Below are positions 1 through 7,665 of a stretch of DNA of 64,000 nt, piece after piece. Both the position numbers and the translations under genes were made by a program. Below the pieces are notes generated by a model. The model worked only from the letters and a program-made list of their open reading frames with translations. It was not told the DNA's origin and searched no databases. The stretch covers positions 1-64,000 of the forward strand of contig CAJMMQ010000015.1 in assembly GCA_905214625.1 (NCBI GenBank), in the 5' to 3' direction. This stretch comes from an uncultured bacterium. GTDB taxonomy: Bacteria > Bacteroidota > Bacteroidia > Bacteroidales > Bacteroidaceae. Position 1 is the stretch's first letter. Each line of letters opens with the position of its first letter.

Positions 1-63
1 ATATTTATATATAATTCAAAAATATAATAACCATATAAATACGTAAATCATACATAAATAACA

Positions 64-1158
64 ATGAAATATAAAGTTTTTCACATCGTTACACATTTTG
101 ATATAGGGGGCTCAGAAACAGTTGCTCTAAACATATCAAAATCGAACAACCAGAATTATGAGTTCCATATTGTTGAAGTTGTTAGAGGGCATGGCAAATA
201 TTCAGATTCTCTAATTAATGATATGAAACAACATAATATTAAATATCATAGATCCCCATTATCAACAAACTTTATATTAGGTGCTATTCTTTTTCCATTT
301 TGGTTCTGGAAAATACACATCAAATATAAACCAAACATATATCACACACATACAGAGTCTCCGGATGTTGCAATGTATCTATTTTACCACCTATTTGGTT
401 TTTTAATCAATAAAAAACGCACCAAGATTTTCAGAACAATTCATAATACTAAATTATGGAAAAACAAACACTTTATAGGTAATATTATTGAACATTTCTT
501 TTTAAAACATAAATCCAATATTGCAATAAGTATACCTGTAAAAGAAATTTACTTGAAAAATTTCAACTTTTACAATAAAGAAATTCCTGTAATTTTAAAT
601 GGCATAGAAGAGAAAGAACAAAAACCATTTAAAGATTTGCCACAAGATAAAATCAATATTCTTTTTGCAGGCAGAATTGTTAAACAAAAAGGAATTGATA
701 CATTATCAGATGTTATTTGCCAATTAAATAAAAATAAGAATAATTTCTTATTCCATATTATAGGAGAAGGTCCTTTAGAAGAAGATTTAAAGAATAAGTT
801 GGCAGATTTTAATAATGTACATTTCTATGGAAATGTATACAATTTGGCATCATACCTTAACTCTTTTGATTATCTTTTCATGCCGTCAATACATGAAGGA
901 TTATCTATGCTATCAATAGAATCATCATTTGCGAAACTACCTGTCATCATAAATTCATGTGAAGGCTTGGTTGACACTGTACCTGAAACATGGCCATTGA
1001 AAGTAAATAATAATAACATCAATCAATATGTCAAAATATTTGAATCAATAAATAAAGAATCAAAATATAAATATGGTGATTTTGCATATAATTATGTCAA
1101 AACTAAATTTGGTATCTCACAAATGCAAAACAACTACCTTAAATTATACGATAAATAG
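64..1158 (+). CDS. GT4-family glycosyltransferase
   Basis: Probably transfers a sugar from a nucleotide donor to a growing lipid-linked polysaccharide at the cytoplasmic face of the inner membrane. The 364-aa protein has the two-lobed GT-B layout of family GT4. An N-terminal acceptor lobe opens with a GGSE loop near residue 16. A C-terminal donor lobe has FAGRIVKQKG near residue 200 and the E-x7-E type motif HEGLSMLSIESS near residue 275. It is the first of three + strand sugar-transfer genes (42 and 18 bp gaps). The DNA is much more AT-rich than the genes after 3.3 kb, typical of exchangeable polysaccharide genes. Upstream genes of the locus lie outside the window. Family is clear; donor and acceptor are unknown. 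Confidence 0.9.
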   Translation: MKYKVFHIVTHFDIGGSETVALNISKSNNQNYEFHIVEVVRGHGKYSDSLINDMKQHNIKYHRSPLSTNFILGAILFPFWFWKIHIKYKPNIYHTHTESPDVAMYLFYHLFGFLINKKRTKIFRTIHNTKLWKNKHFIGNIIEHFFLKHKSNIAISIPVKEIYLKNFNFYNKEIPVILNGIEEKEQKPFKDLPQDKINILFAGRIVKQKGIDTLSDVICQLNKNKNNFLFHIIGEGPLEEDLKNKLADFNNVHFYGNVYNLASYLNSFDYLFMPSIHEGLSMLSIESSFAKLPVIINSCEGLVDTVPETWPLKVNNNNINQYVKIFESINKESKYKYGDFAYNYVKTKFGISQMQNNYLKLYDK

Positions 1159-1200
1159 TATTTTTAATAATACACACAATTGCAAATATAATACAATAAC

Positions 1201-2376
1201 ATGAATATACTTTTCTTGTTAAAGTCTTTAAATTTTGGAGGTTTAGAAATTGTTTCTTCCACATTAGCAAACAAATTTGTTTCGCAGGGACATAAAGTAT
1301 TTATATTTATTTTTTTTCCGCCCAAAGACTCTATTGAGAACAGATTAAGCAATACTATAACTATTTATTCACAAGATGAATATTCATATAGTGAATACAA
1401 TATAAAATCATTACGAAAAGTTCTTATTGACAACAAAATTGACATTATAATAAACCAATGGGGACTTCCATACATTCCTGCTTATGTAGCAAAAAAAGCA
1501 TCTAAAGGGCTAAACGTTAAAATCATATCAGTATATCATAACGATCCCTCAGCCAATGGAAAATTATACGATTGTGACATACATATTAATAAAACTAACA
1601 ACAAAATAAAAAAGATAATATTACTTTGTAAAAAATCAATAATAAGATTTATCACAAGCAGAAGTATGCGGTATGTATATAATCATAGCGATGTTTACCA
1701 AGTGCTCTCCCCTAGTTTCGTTGAACGCTTTAAGGATTTTACAGGAATAAAGAATCCTAAGAAACTTATGGTGCAGACAAACCCTGTAACAATAGAAACA
1801 GGAGACTTTGTTTTTAATCCTGATAATAAAGAAAAAGAAATAATATATGTCGGACGATTGGATAGTATTCAAAAAAGGGTGTACAGAGTGATAGACACAT
1901 GGGCTTTGCTGGAAAAGAAATATCCAGACTGGCGGCTGACTATAGTAGGCGATGGAGTTGAGCGTGAGAATATTGAAAAGCAAGCAAAGGCATTAGGACT
2001 AAAGAATGTCAGCTTTGAAGGTTTTAAATCACCTATAGAGTATTATAAACGCGCAAGGATTCTGATGCTAACATCTGAATATGAGGGTTTCCCCCTTGTG
2101 TTGGCTGAATGTATGAGTTTCGGAGTTGTTCCTGCCGTTTATGGCAGTTATTCTGCTGTTTACGACATTGTAAATGACGGTGTTAATGGTATTGTCTTTC
2201 CATACCAAAAAGAAGGTTTTTCTGCAGAAAAGGCAGCCATACAATTACAAAAGATTATGCATAATGATGCCGTCTATAATGATATGGCTGAAAAAGCCAT
2301 TGAAACAAGTAAAAGATACTCTGTTGACGAAATATATAGATCTTGGGAAGAGACTTTTGAAAAACTGAAAATGTAA
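1201..2376 (+). CDS. GT4-family glycosyltransferase
   Basis: A second retaining GT-B transferase of 391 aa, presumably adding another sugar of the same glycan. Visible are the N-terminal GG loop after the first strand (LNFGGLEIVSS), the start of the donor domain at about residue 215 (YVGRLDSIQKR), and the nucleotide-sugar site YEGFPLVLAECMSFG near residue 300 with the two glutamates expected of GT4. It follows the previous gene by 42 bp and precedes the WecG/TagA gene by 18 bp, so the three are probably one transcript. The 5' two thirds are strongly AT-rich, while the 3' part is closer to the local average, so there may be a recombination joint inside the gene. Specificity cannot be read from the sequence. 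Confidence 0.9.
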   Translation: MNILFLLKSLNFGGLEIVSSTLANKFVSQGHKVFIFIFFPPKDSIENRLSNTITIYSQDEYSYSEYNIKSLRKVLIDNKIDIIINQWGLPYIPAYVAKKASKGLNVKIISVYHNDPSANGKLYDCDIHINKTNNKIKKIILLCKKSIIRFITSRSMRYVYNHSDVYQVLSPSFVERFKDFTGIKNPKKLMVQTNPVTIETGDFVFNPDNKEKEIIYVGRLDSIQKRVYRVIDTWALLEKKYPDWRLTIVGDGVERENIEKQAKALGLKNVSFEGFKSPIEYYKRARILMLTSEYEGFPLVLAECMSFGVVPAVYGSYSAVYDIVNDGVNGIVFPYQKEGFSAEKAAIQLQKIMHNDAVYNDMAEKAIETSKRYSVDEIYRSWEETFEKLKM

Positions 2377-2394
2377 TATTTATAAAATATAAAG

Positions 2395-3150
2395 ATGAAA
2401 GATATTGTTCGTTTTCTTAATATCGACATACTCTCAACAACACGCGATGAGTTGTTGAAGAACTTGAAAAAAGGTGTGTTGATAACTCCTAACGTAGACC
2501 ATCTGGTAAAGCTTCAGAAAGATAAAGACTTTTATGATGTTTATCAAAAGGCAGAATGGGTGGTATGCGACAGCAAAATATTATACATGATGTCTAAACT
2601 GCTGAAAAAGCCGTTGCCGGAGGCTATTCCCGGAAGCAGCTTCTTTACAGCATATTATATGTATCATAAGGATGACACTGACTGCAAGATATTCTTGCTG
2701 GGTGCAGCAGAAGGTATAGCAGAGAAAGCTAAAAGAAACATCAACGAAAAAGTGGGCCGTGAGATTGTTGTCGGCGCACATTCACCTTCGTATGGATTTG
2801 AGAAGAAAGAGGCAGAATGTGAGGAACTGATAAAGATTGTAAATGAAAGTGGCGCAAACGTTGTTCTTGTAGGTGTAGGTGCGCCAAAACAGGAGAAATG
2901 GATAATGAAATATCGTGACAGGATGCCAAACGTGGATGTGTTTATGGCTCTTGGCGCAACGATAGACTTCGAGGCTGGTACGCTGAAACGTGCGCCTATG
3001 ATATGGCAGAAATGCGGAATGGAGTGGCTGTATCGTGTGATAAAAGAACCAAAGCGCCTGTTTAAACGTTATTTTGTTGACGACATGCAGTTCTTCTATT
3101 ACTTCACTAAGCAGTTGCTTGGCATATACAAAAATCCATTTGAGAAATAA
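2395..3150 (+). CDS. WecG/TagA/CpsF family (GT26) glycosyltransferase
   Basis: Members of this family transfer N-acetylmannosamine, its uronic acid or a related sugar onto an undecaprenyl-diphosphate-linked GlcNAc, an early step in making an O-antigen-like or teichoic-like polymer. The 251-aa protein is of normal length and carries the family signatures: TPNVDH near residue 32 (the catalytic aspartate region), GVGAPKQE near 160, ATIDFEAG near 190 and GMEWLYR near 210. It is the last gene of the leftmost glycan operon. A natural partner would be a polyisoprenyl-phosphate GlcNAc-1-phosphate transferase, and a WecA/MraY-type gene lies at 37252-38379. Base composition is less AT-rich than the two GT4 genes before it. 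Confidence 0.93.
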   Translation: MKDIVRFLNIDILSTTRDELLKNLKKGVLITPNVDHLVKLQKDKDFYDVYQKAEWVVCDSKILYMMSKLLKKPLPEAIPGSSFFTAYYMYHKDDTDCKIFLLGAAEGIAEKAKRNINEKVGREIVVGAHSPSYGFEKKEAECEELIKIVNESGANVVLVGVGAPKQEKWIMKYRDRMPNVDVFMALGATIDFEAGTLKRAPMIWQKCGMEWLYRVIKEPKRLFKRYFVDDMQFFYYFTKQLLGIYKNPFEK

Positions 3151-3156
3151 GAATTC

Positions 3157-3333
3157 TTATTTCCTGAACAGCTTTGCTATTATGGCTATAGGAACAAGTA
3201 TTATAGCCGAAAGATAAGACAACACTATACGAAAAAACGATTTCATTGGTGCAAAGATAATAAAATATTTATTATTGTTTTCACCAAAAGGAGCTTTTAC
3301 TATTTTTTGAATTGTTGGTGACATTGCTCTCAT
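3157..3333 (-). CDS. Possible small membrane peptide (58 aa; or 29 aa from an inner start)
   Basis: An unrecognised short ORF on the minus strand, convergent with the WecG/TagA gene and ending 7 bp from it. Its last 29 residues form a plausible small membrane peptide: MKSFFR, a hydrophobic stretch (LSYLSAIILVPIAIIA), then the basic end KLFRK. A TATCTTTG -7 hexamer-like box on the minus strand (3252-3259) lies just upstream of the inner ATG (3244-3246). If it is used, the 29-aa form would have almost no leader. The longer form starts at 3331-3333. No homologue is recognised. It could be a small membrane protein, a type I toxin-like peptide, or chance. Confidence is low to moderate. Confidence 0.35.
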   Translation of the reverse strand: MRAMSPTIQKIVKAPFGENNNKYFIIFAPMKSFFRIVLSYLSAIILVPIAIIAKLFRK

Positions 3334-3372
3334 TTAACAATATTCTTATAAACTGCAACAAACGACTAAACC

Positions 3373-4395
3373 ATGCTTTATCCATTATTATTCGAAAGCA
3401 ACTTGTATTCAAAGGTATGGGGCGGCAATCTGCTGAAAGCCCTGAAAGGCATAAACGACGGCGACACAGCCCCTATAGGCGAGAGTTGGGAGATAAGTGC
3501 CGTGCCGGGCAAGGAATCGGTAGTAGGCAACGGCTCGCTGCAAGGACGTAAGCTTAACGAACTTGTGACGGAATATAAGGAAGAGCTGATAGGACGTACG
3601 GTGTATGACATGTACGGCGACAAGTTTCCGCTGCTGATAAAGTTTATCGACGCTGCGAAGGACCTGTCGATACAGGTGCATCCCAACGACGAGATGGCAC
3701 GTAAATATCACGACTCGTTCGGCAAGACGGAGATGTGGTATATTATGGACACAAAGCCGGGAGCTAAACTCTACAGCGGCTTTAAGAGTCTGATATCGAA
3801 ATATGAATACGGCAAGCGCATAGAGGACGGCAGCATCTGTGACGTGCTGGCATCGCACGACGTGAAGGAGGGCGACGTGTTCTACATTCCGTCGGGACGC
3901 ATCCATGCGATATGCAGCGGTACGCTGCTGGCTGAGGTGCAGCAGAGCTCTGACCTGACATACCGCATATTCGACTATAACCGTCCGGGACTTGACGGCA
4001 AGCCAAGGGCACTGCACACGGCGCTGGCATCGGAGGCGCTGGACTATAAAGTGGAGGACGACTACCGCACGCACTACATGCGCAAGATGAACTATCCGGT
4101 GCTGCTGGCGGAGAACAGGTTCTTTACGGTGAAGCTGCTGGAGGTGAACAGGGCGTTCCACAGAAAGCTGTACAAGTATGACAGCTTTGTGGTGTATATG
4201 TGTCTATCGGGCAGCTGTGACATAGTGGTAAGGTCGTGGAAGGGCGAGGAGCCGGAGATAAAACAGGTGCATCTGTCAAAGGGCATGAGCTGTCTTGTGC
4301 CGGCGTGCGTGGCCGACATGGACGTGGTGCCTAATAACGAAGACCGCACATCGAAGCTGCTGGAAGTGTATATTGACAATAAGAACTATAAATAA
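3373..4395 (+). CDS. manA: Mannose-6-phosphate isomerase, class I type
   Basis: Interconverts fructose-6-phosphate and mannose-6-phosphate, feeding GDP-mannose and GDP-fucose synthesis for surface glycans; a cytoplasmic zinc enzyme. The 340-aa cupin-fold protein matches the short type I form. It starts LYPLLFESNLYSKVWGG, has the metal-binding loop SIQVHPND near residue 98, KTEMWYI near 117, and IPSGRIHAI near 172 with a further metal histidine. A start at 3373 fits the N-terminus of the family. It lies 222 bp after the WecG/TagA gene, has distinctly higher GC than the glycosyltransferases, and is probably a housekeeping gene beside the glycan locus. No clear promoter box is visible. Confidence 0.93.
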   Translation: MLYPLLFESNLYSKVWGGNLLKALKGINDGDTAPIGESWEISAVPGKESVVGNGSLQGRKLNELVTEYKEELIGRTVYDMYGDKFPLLIKFIDAAKDLSIQVHPNDEMARKYHDSFGKTEMWYIMDTKPGAKLYSGFKSLISKYEYGKRIEDGSICDVLASHDVKEGDVFYIPSGRIHAICSGTLLAEVQQSSDLTYRIFDYNRPGLDGKPRALHTALASEALDYKVEDDYRTHYMRKMNYPVLLAENRFFTVKLLEVNRAFHRKLYKYDSFVVYMCLSGSCDIVVRSWKGEEPEIKQVHLSKGMSCLVPACVADMDVVPNNEDRTSKLLEVYIDNKNYK

Positions 4396-4463
4396 GTAAA
4401 GAGCGAAGAACAAAGTTCGACGTCAGTCAATTCAATGCCGCTTCTATGTCGTTTACCGCAAGT

Positions 4464-4638
4464 TTGCATTGTTTGTATGCAAATTAAGTAAAATATTGCA
4501 TTATTTCTATGCAAATTCAGTAAAATCCTGCATTATTTTCATGCAAATTCAGTAAAATCCTGCATTATTTTCATGCAAATTCAGTAAAATTCTGCATTAT
4601 TTTTGTGCAAATACAGTAAAATACTGTATATTTGTCAT
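4464..4638. repeat. Five tandem 32-bp repeats (iterons) upstream of the AAA_14/DUF4143 gene
   Basis: Units start with GCAAATTCAG at 4479, 4511, 4543, 4575 and 4607, exactly 32 bp apart, preceded by a partial copy at 4464-4478. Units 2 and 3 are identical, and units 1, 4 and 5 carry a few substitutions. Each unit boundary forms a TGCAT/ATGCA dyad. In unit 5 the core is a perfect palindrome: arms 4611-4618 and 4622-4629 (ATACAGTA / TACTGTAT). Its right arm runs into the TATATTTG -7 box of the next gene. The unit is contiguous, with no variable spacers, so this is not a CRISPR array. It resembles an operator or initiator array. Confidence 0.9.
4627..4634 (+). promoter_or_regulatory. Promoter -7 box (TATATTTG) merged with palindromic operator
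   Basis: TATATTTG matches the Bacteroidota -7 consensus TAnnTTTG. It overlaps the right arm of the unit-5 palindrome (4611-4629), and the remaining iterons cover the -33 region and upstream. The expected transcription start is about 4640, giving a leader of only some 12 nt before the ATG at 4652. A protein bound to the palindrome would cover the promoter, so repression or autoregulation is the natural reading. Confidence 0.6.
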
Positions 4639-4651
4639 GAGATAAAACAGA

Positions 4652-5827
4652 ATGGGTATGGAAAAGCTTTATGAATTTTTTTATAGAAAGCTGAAAAACA
4701 CGCCGGTAGAGTTTCTCAGATATAAATATAACCAGATTAAATGGGAAAACAGGGCATTCGGACTTGTTGGGCCACGAGGCGTAGGTAAGTCTACTATGCT
4801 GCTGCAATATATCAAACAGAATTTGGACGCAAAAGATACGCTGTACGTATCGGCTGATAATCTTTATTTTGCAGAAAATAAACTTGTTGACCTGGCAGAC
4901 CGTTTTGTAAAGATGGGAGGCAGACACCTGTTTATCGACGAGATACATAAATATGAAGGGTGGTCGAGAGAACTGAAACAGATTTATGATAGTTATGACG
5001 ACTTGCAGATAGTAATCTCGGGCTCTTCGATACTTGACATTTATAAGGGCATGGCTGACCTTAGCAGACGCATGCCTATTTATGAGATGCAGGGTTTGTC
5101 GTTCAGAGAATACTTACGCCTGTTTCATGGCATAGACGTACCTGTTTATAGTCTGGAAGACATACTTACGCACAAAGCGGTAATCAGTGACATAGAACAT
5201 CCCCTACCCTTTTTTCAGGATTATCTTAAAAGAGGATATTATCCTTTCGGACATGACGCTGAATTTGAAATGGAACTGATGCAGGTGATAAACCAGACTA
5301 TGGAAATTGACATACCGATGCACTTAAAAGCCAACATGTCTGTGGGCAGGAAACTGAAAAGCCTGATAATGGTTGTATCTAAAAGTGTTCCCTTTAAGCC
5401 TGTGATGCAGAAGCTGGCTGATGTTACTGGTATCAACAGGAATGACATTCCAAACTATCTGATATACATGGAACGTGCCGGAATGATAAGTCAGCTACGC
5501 AATGCTACGGGAGGATTAAGAGGACTCGGCAAGGTGGAAAAACTGTATCTTGACAACACAAACCTAATTTATGCCCTTGCAACTGAACATGCTGATATAG
5601 GAAACGTAAGAGAAACGTTCTTTATGAACCAGACAAGGGTATGTAACGAAGTGAGAAACTCTGACATCTCTGATTTTGAGATTGACGGCAAGGTATTTGA
5701 AATAGGAGGACGAAAAAAGGGACAAAAGCAGATAGAAAGCGCAAGCGACGGCTATATTGTGAAAGACGATATTGAAAACGGATACGCAAACGTGATACCT
5801 CTCTGGGCCTTCGGCCTTAACTACTAA
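4652..5827 (+). CDS. AAA_14 / DUF4143 family ATPase
   Basis: A P-loop ATPase of a family common in Bacteroidales and archaea, with no established cellular role. The 391-aa protein has Walker A GPRGVGKST at residues 40-48, Walker B HLFIDE ending at about 97, and a sensor-like ISGSSIL near 125. A C-terminal DUF4143-type region follows from about 190. Near its end, aspartate 341 and E350-I-G-G-R-K-K recall the D...(E/D)xK core of PD-(D/E)XK nucleases, as suggested for related DUF234-type ends; this is inference. The ATG at 4652 is preferred, and an in-frame ATG lies at 4658. The gene stands alone between the 32-bp iterons and a second repeat cluster, like a self-contained, possibly mobile cassette. 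Confidence 0.88.
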   Translation: MGMEKLYEFFYRKLKNTPVEFLRYKYNQIKWENRAFGLVGPRGVGKSTMLLQYIKQNLDAKDTLYVSADNLYFAENKLVDLADRFVKMGGRHLFIDEIHKYEGWSRELKQIYDSYDDLQIVISGSSILDIYKGMADLSRRMPIYEMQGLSFREYLRLFHGIDVPVYSLEDILTHKAVISDIEHPLPFFQDYLKRGYYPFGHDAEFEMELMQVINQTMEIDIPMHLKANMSVGRKLKSLIMVVSKSVPFKPVMQKLADVTGINRNDIPNYLIYMERAGMISQLRNATGGLRGLGKVEKLYLDNTNLIYALATEHADIGNVRETFFMNQTRVCNEVRNSDISDFEIDGKVFEIGGRKKGQKQIESASDGYIVKDDIENGYANVIPLWAFGLNY

Positions 5828-5838
5828 TAGTAATTCAC

Positions 5839-5937
5839 AATTGGCTGACGCCGAACCACGTTTCATAATTCATAATTCACAATTAGCTAACGCTGAACTG
5901 CGTTTCATAATTAGCTGACGCTGAACTGCGTTTGGTA
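5839..5937. repeat. Short direct repeats downstream of the AAA_14 gene
   Basis: Three imperfect copies of a unit of about 28 bp (AATTAGCTGACGCTGAACTG followed by CGTTTCATA) start near 5839, 5881 and 5909, with AATTCATAATTCACAATT filler between them. The cluster begins just after the stop codon of the ATPase gene. With the iterons in front, it brackets that gene with repeats on both sides. Confidence 0.75.
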
Positions 5938-5984
5938 ATTCATAATAAATAGTCTTGGGGGTATGTCATAACAACACAAATGAG

Positions 5985-6066
5985 ATAAACCTAAATAGCA
6001 TTAGACCGCATACAGTTTTATCTATTTGGAGTATTCATGCTGAATACTAATGCAGATTTGGGATAA
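5985..6066. repeat. Dispersed intergenic element, full copy A (MITE-like)
   Basis: About 80 bp with imperfect terminal inverted repeats. The left end reads AAACCTAAATAGCATTAGAC; the right end, read in reverse, is ATCCCAAATCTGCATTAG. The middle (CCGCATACAGTTTTATCT, later CATGCTGAATACTAATGCAG) is shared with copies at 7535-7616 and 11870-11952. No ORF. It could fold into a long hairpin if transcribed. Confidence 0.75.
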
Positions 6067-6135
6067 AAGGAGACGGAATGTAGACGTTTAACATAAATTA
6101 AGCGACAAAATCTTTTATAATGAATTACGCAACAG

Positions 6136-6143
6136 TATCTTTG
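6136..6143 (+). promoter_or_regulatory. Promoter -7 box for lipoprotein gene 6229
   Basis: TATCTTTG matches TAnnTTTG, 86 bp upstream of the ATG. The -33 region is only T-rich (about 6112). The expected start is near 6149, leaving a leader of about 80 nt. Confidence 0.5.
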
Positions 6144-6228
6144 TAAATAATATTTTTTATCATTAAAAAACTGTGAGAATGATAACCCGCGAAGAACGGG
6201 ATATGTATAATTTGACAAAGAACTTACC

Positions 6229-7467
6229 ATGAAAAAAATTGCATCAGGATTTGTTACATGTATGTTTATGCTGTTTACGGCATTATGTTTTATCAGCTGC
6301 GGAGGAAACGACGGAGACGATAATATAAACGGTGACGGAGACGGCACAGGACAAACGGATATGGCCTTAACGCAACTGAACGGCCATGAGCTGAAGTTTT
6401 ATTATGAATATGACAGTAAGCTCTACAGGGCCATGGCACTGAGCGTAACAGAATCGGGCACACCGATAGTATTGAGCTATATGGCTGAGATGATGATGGG
6501 GGTAACGGAATTCGGATATGGCAAAACGGGAAAGAACAAGGCCGCCATAAACATGACTGTGCTGTTTTATGAGGGTACGATAAATCCGGGAGACTGGCAA
6601 GACCCGTGGCACGAATACTATATTGAGCTGTACTTTGTGCCGGGAAACCAAGGACTTGCGGAAGTGACGGCGAAAAAGAATGTACATGAAAACGGTATAA
6701 GTGATGTGAAAACGGAATATGTTACGTGGTATTTCAGCGTTGACAGCGACAAACTGCCTGATAAGGATGTGATTGACAGGTACACGGGAAACAGCCAAGG
6801 AGGCAATGAAGGCGACAACGATGATGACAGCGAAGAAAGCTACGTGGTGACATCGAAGGCACTGAAAACAAAGGTGAACTTTGTGCAGGACGGAGCACAA
6901 CCGCAAATAAACATACAGGTGACTAAAAACAGCACAACAGAACTGCCAGACAAAGTGGGATTCTGCGTTGGCACATCGTCTAAACCGACTATTGAAAACG
7001 CCATAATAAAGCTGAACGAGAACGATGAATGTATTGACGGATTTTCACGGATTATAGGCAGAAGCGGAACAACGCTGAAACGCGGCACGACATACTACAT
7101 AAGGCCGTATCACAAGGCAGGCAGCAAGACAATATATTATGAAGAAACGCCGGTTGAGACGCTGGGAAAGAATTATGTACTGACTATTATGCCTACGCTG
7201 ACAAAATATTACAACTTGGACTACAACCTGAAGAAGGAAGGCACATACACGCTGGGCATAACATGTAAAGTGAAGACGGCAAACGGCGACAAATACTATA
7301 GAGAAGAACTGAAAACCGTAGGCAAAGGCTCCGGATCTATGTCGTGGGACTCTTCTAAATCGGGATATGACCTTGAAAACATATACTACGTAGAATTTAA
7401 CGCCAGAGACAAGGACACAGGAATACTGTATATATCAGACACGGCATCAGGAAGAGCCGGGAACTAA
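6229..7467 (+). CDS. Secreted lipoprotein, unknown function
   Basis: A 412-aa predicted SPII lipoprotein. The signal peptide ends in the lipobox FISC (cysteine near residue 24), followed by an acidic GGNDGDDN linker that favours outer-membrane or surface display in Bacteroidetes. The part to about residue 190 has no recognisable domain. An acidic linker (residues 190-205, EGDNDDDSEES) joins it to a C-terminal part resembling fibronectin-III-like beta sandwiches (KVGFCVGTS, TTYYIRPYHK), common in Bacteroidales surface proteins. It sits between full copies A and B of the dispersed intergenic element and ends before a bidirectional terminator shared with the opposing DUF4301 gene. Function unknown; a surface adhesin or binding role is only a guess. 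Confidence 0.8.
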   Translation: MKKIASGFVTCMFMLFTALCFISCGGNDGDDNINGDGDGTGQTDMALTQLNGHELKFYYEYDSKLYRAMALSVTESGTPIVLSYMAEMMMGVTEFGYGKTGKNKAAINMTVLFYEGTINPGDWQDPWHEYYIELYFVPGNQGLAEVTAKKNVHENGISDVKTEYVTWYFSVDSDKLPDKDVIDRYTGNSQGGNEGDNDDDSEESYVVTSKALKTKVNFVQDGAQPQINIQVTKNSTTELPDKVGFCVGTSSKPTIENAIIKLNENDECIDGFSRIIGRSGTTLKRGTTYYIRPYHKAGSKTIYYEETPVETLGKNYVLTIMPTLTKYYNLDYNLKKEGTYTLGITCKVKTANGDKYYREELKTVGKGSGSMSWDSSKSGYDLENIYYVEFNARDKDTGILYISDTASGRAGN

Positions 7468-7534
7468 AACCAAAACTGAAAAAAGAGAAACAACAGCGGA
7501 CGAAAGCCGATTGGGCATTGCCGGATAGCCATAA

Positions 7535-7616
7535 TAATAAACTCCAACCGGGATTAGACCGCATATAGTTTTATCTGCTTTTATTCAGGCTGAATATTAA
7601 TGCAGATTTGGGATAA
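7535..7616. repeat. Dispersed intergenic element, full copy B
   Basis: Same element as at 5985-6066: GGGATTAGACCGCATATAG at the left, then TTTTATCTG, CAGGCTGAATATTAATGCAG and ATTTGGGATAAA at the right end. It directly abuts the terminator of the lipoprotein gene. Confidence 0.75.
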
Positions 7617-7665
7617 AAAACAGAGAATTGGGCATGTAAATAATCCCAATTCTCTGTTTTTTTTT
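7615..7665. terminator. Bidirectional intrinsic terminator
   Basis: Perfect inverted repeat with arms CAGAGAATTGGG (7621-7632) and CCCAATTCTCTG (7645-7656), 12-nt loop, flanked by A6 on the left and T9 on the right. It serves both convergent genes, and its T-run overlaps the stop codon (7664-7666) of the minus-strand DUF4301 gene. Confidence 0.9.

Noticed and set aside
3409-4161. 250-aa open frame on the minus strand
   Set aside because: Antisense to manA, which has intact family motifs.
4464-4638. CRISPR-like array
   Set aside because: The 32-bp units are contiguous with no spacers, and no cas genes are near. It is a tandem repeat.
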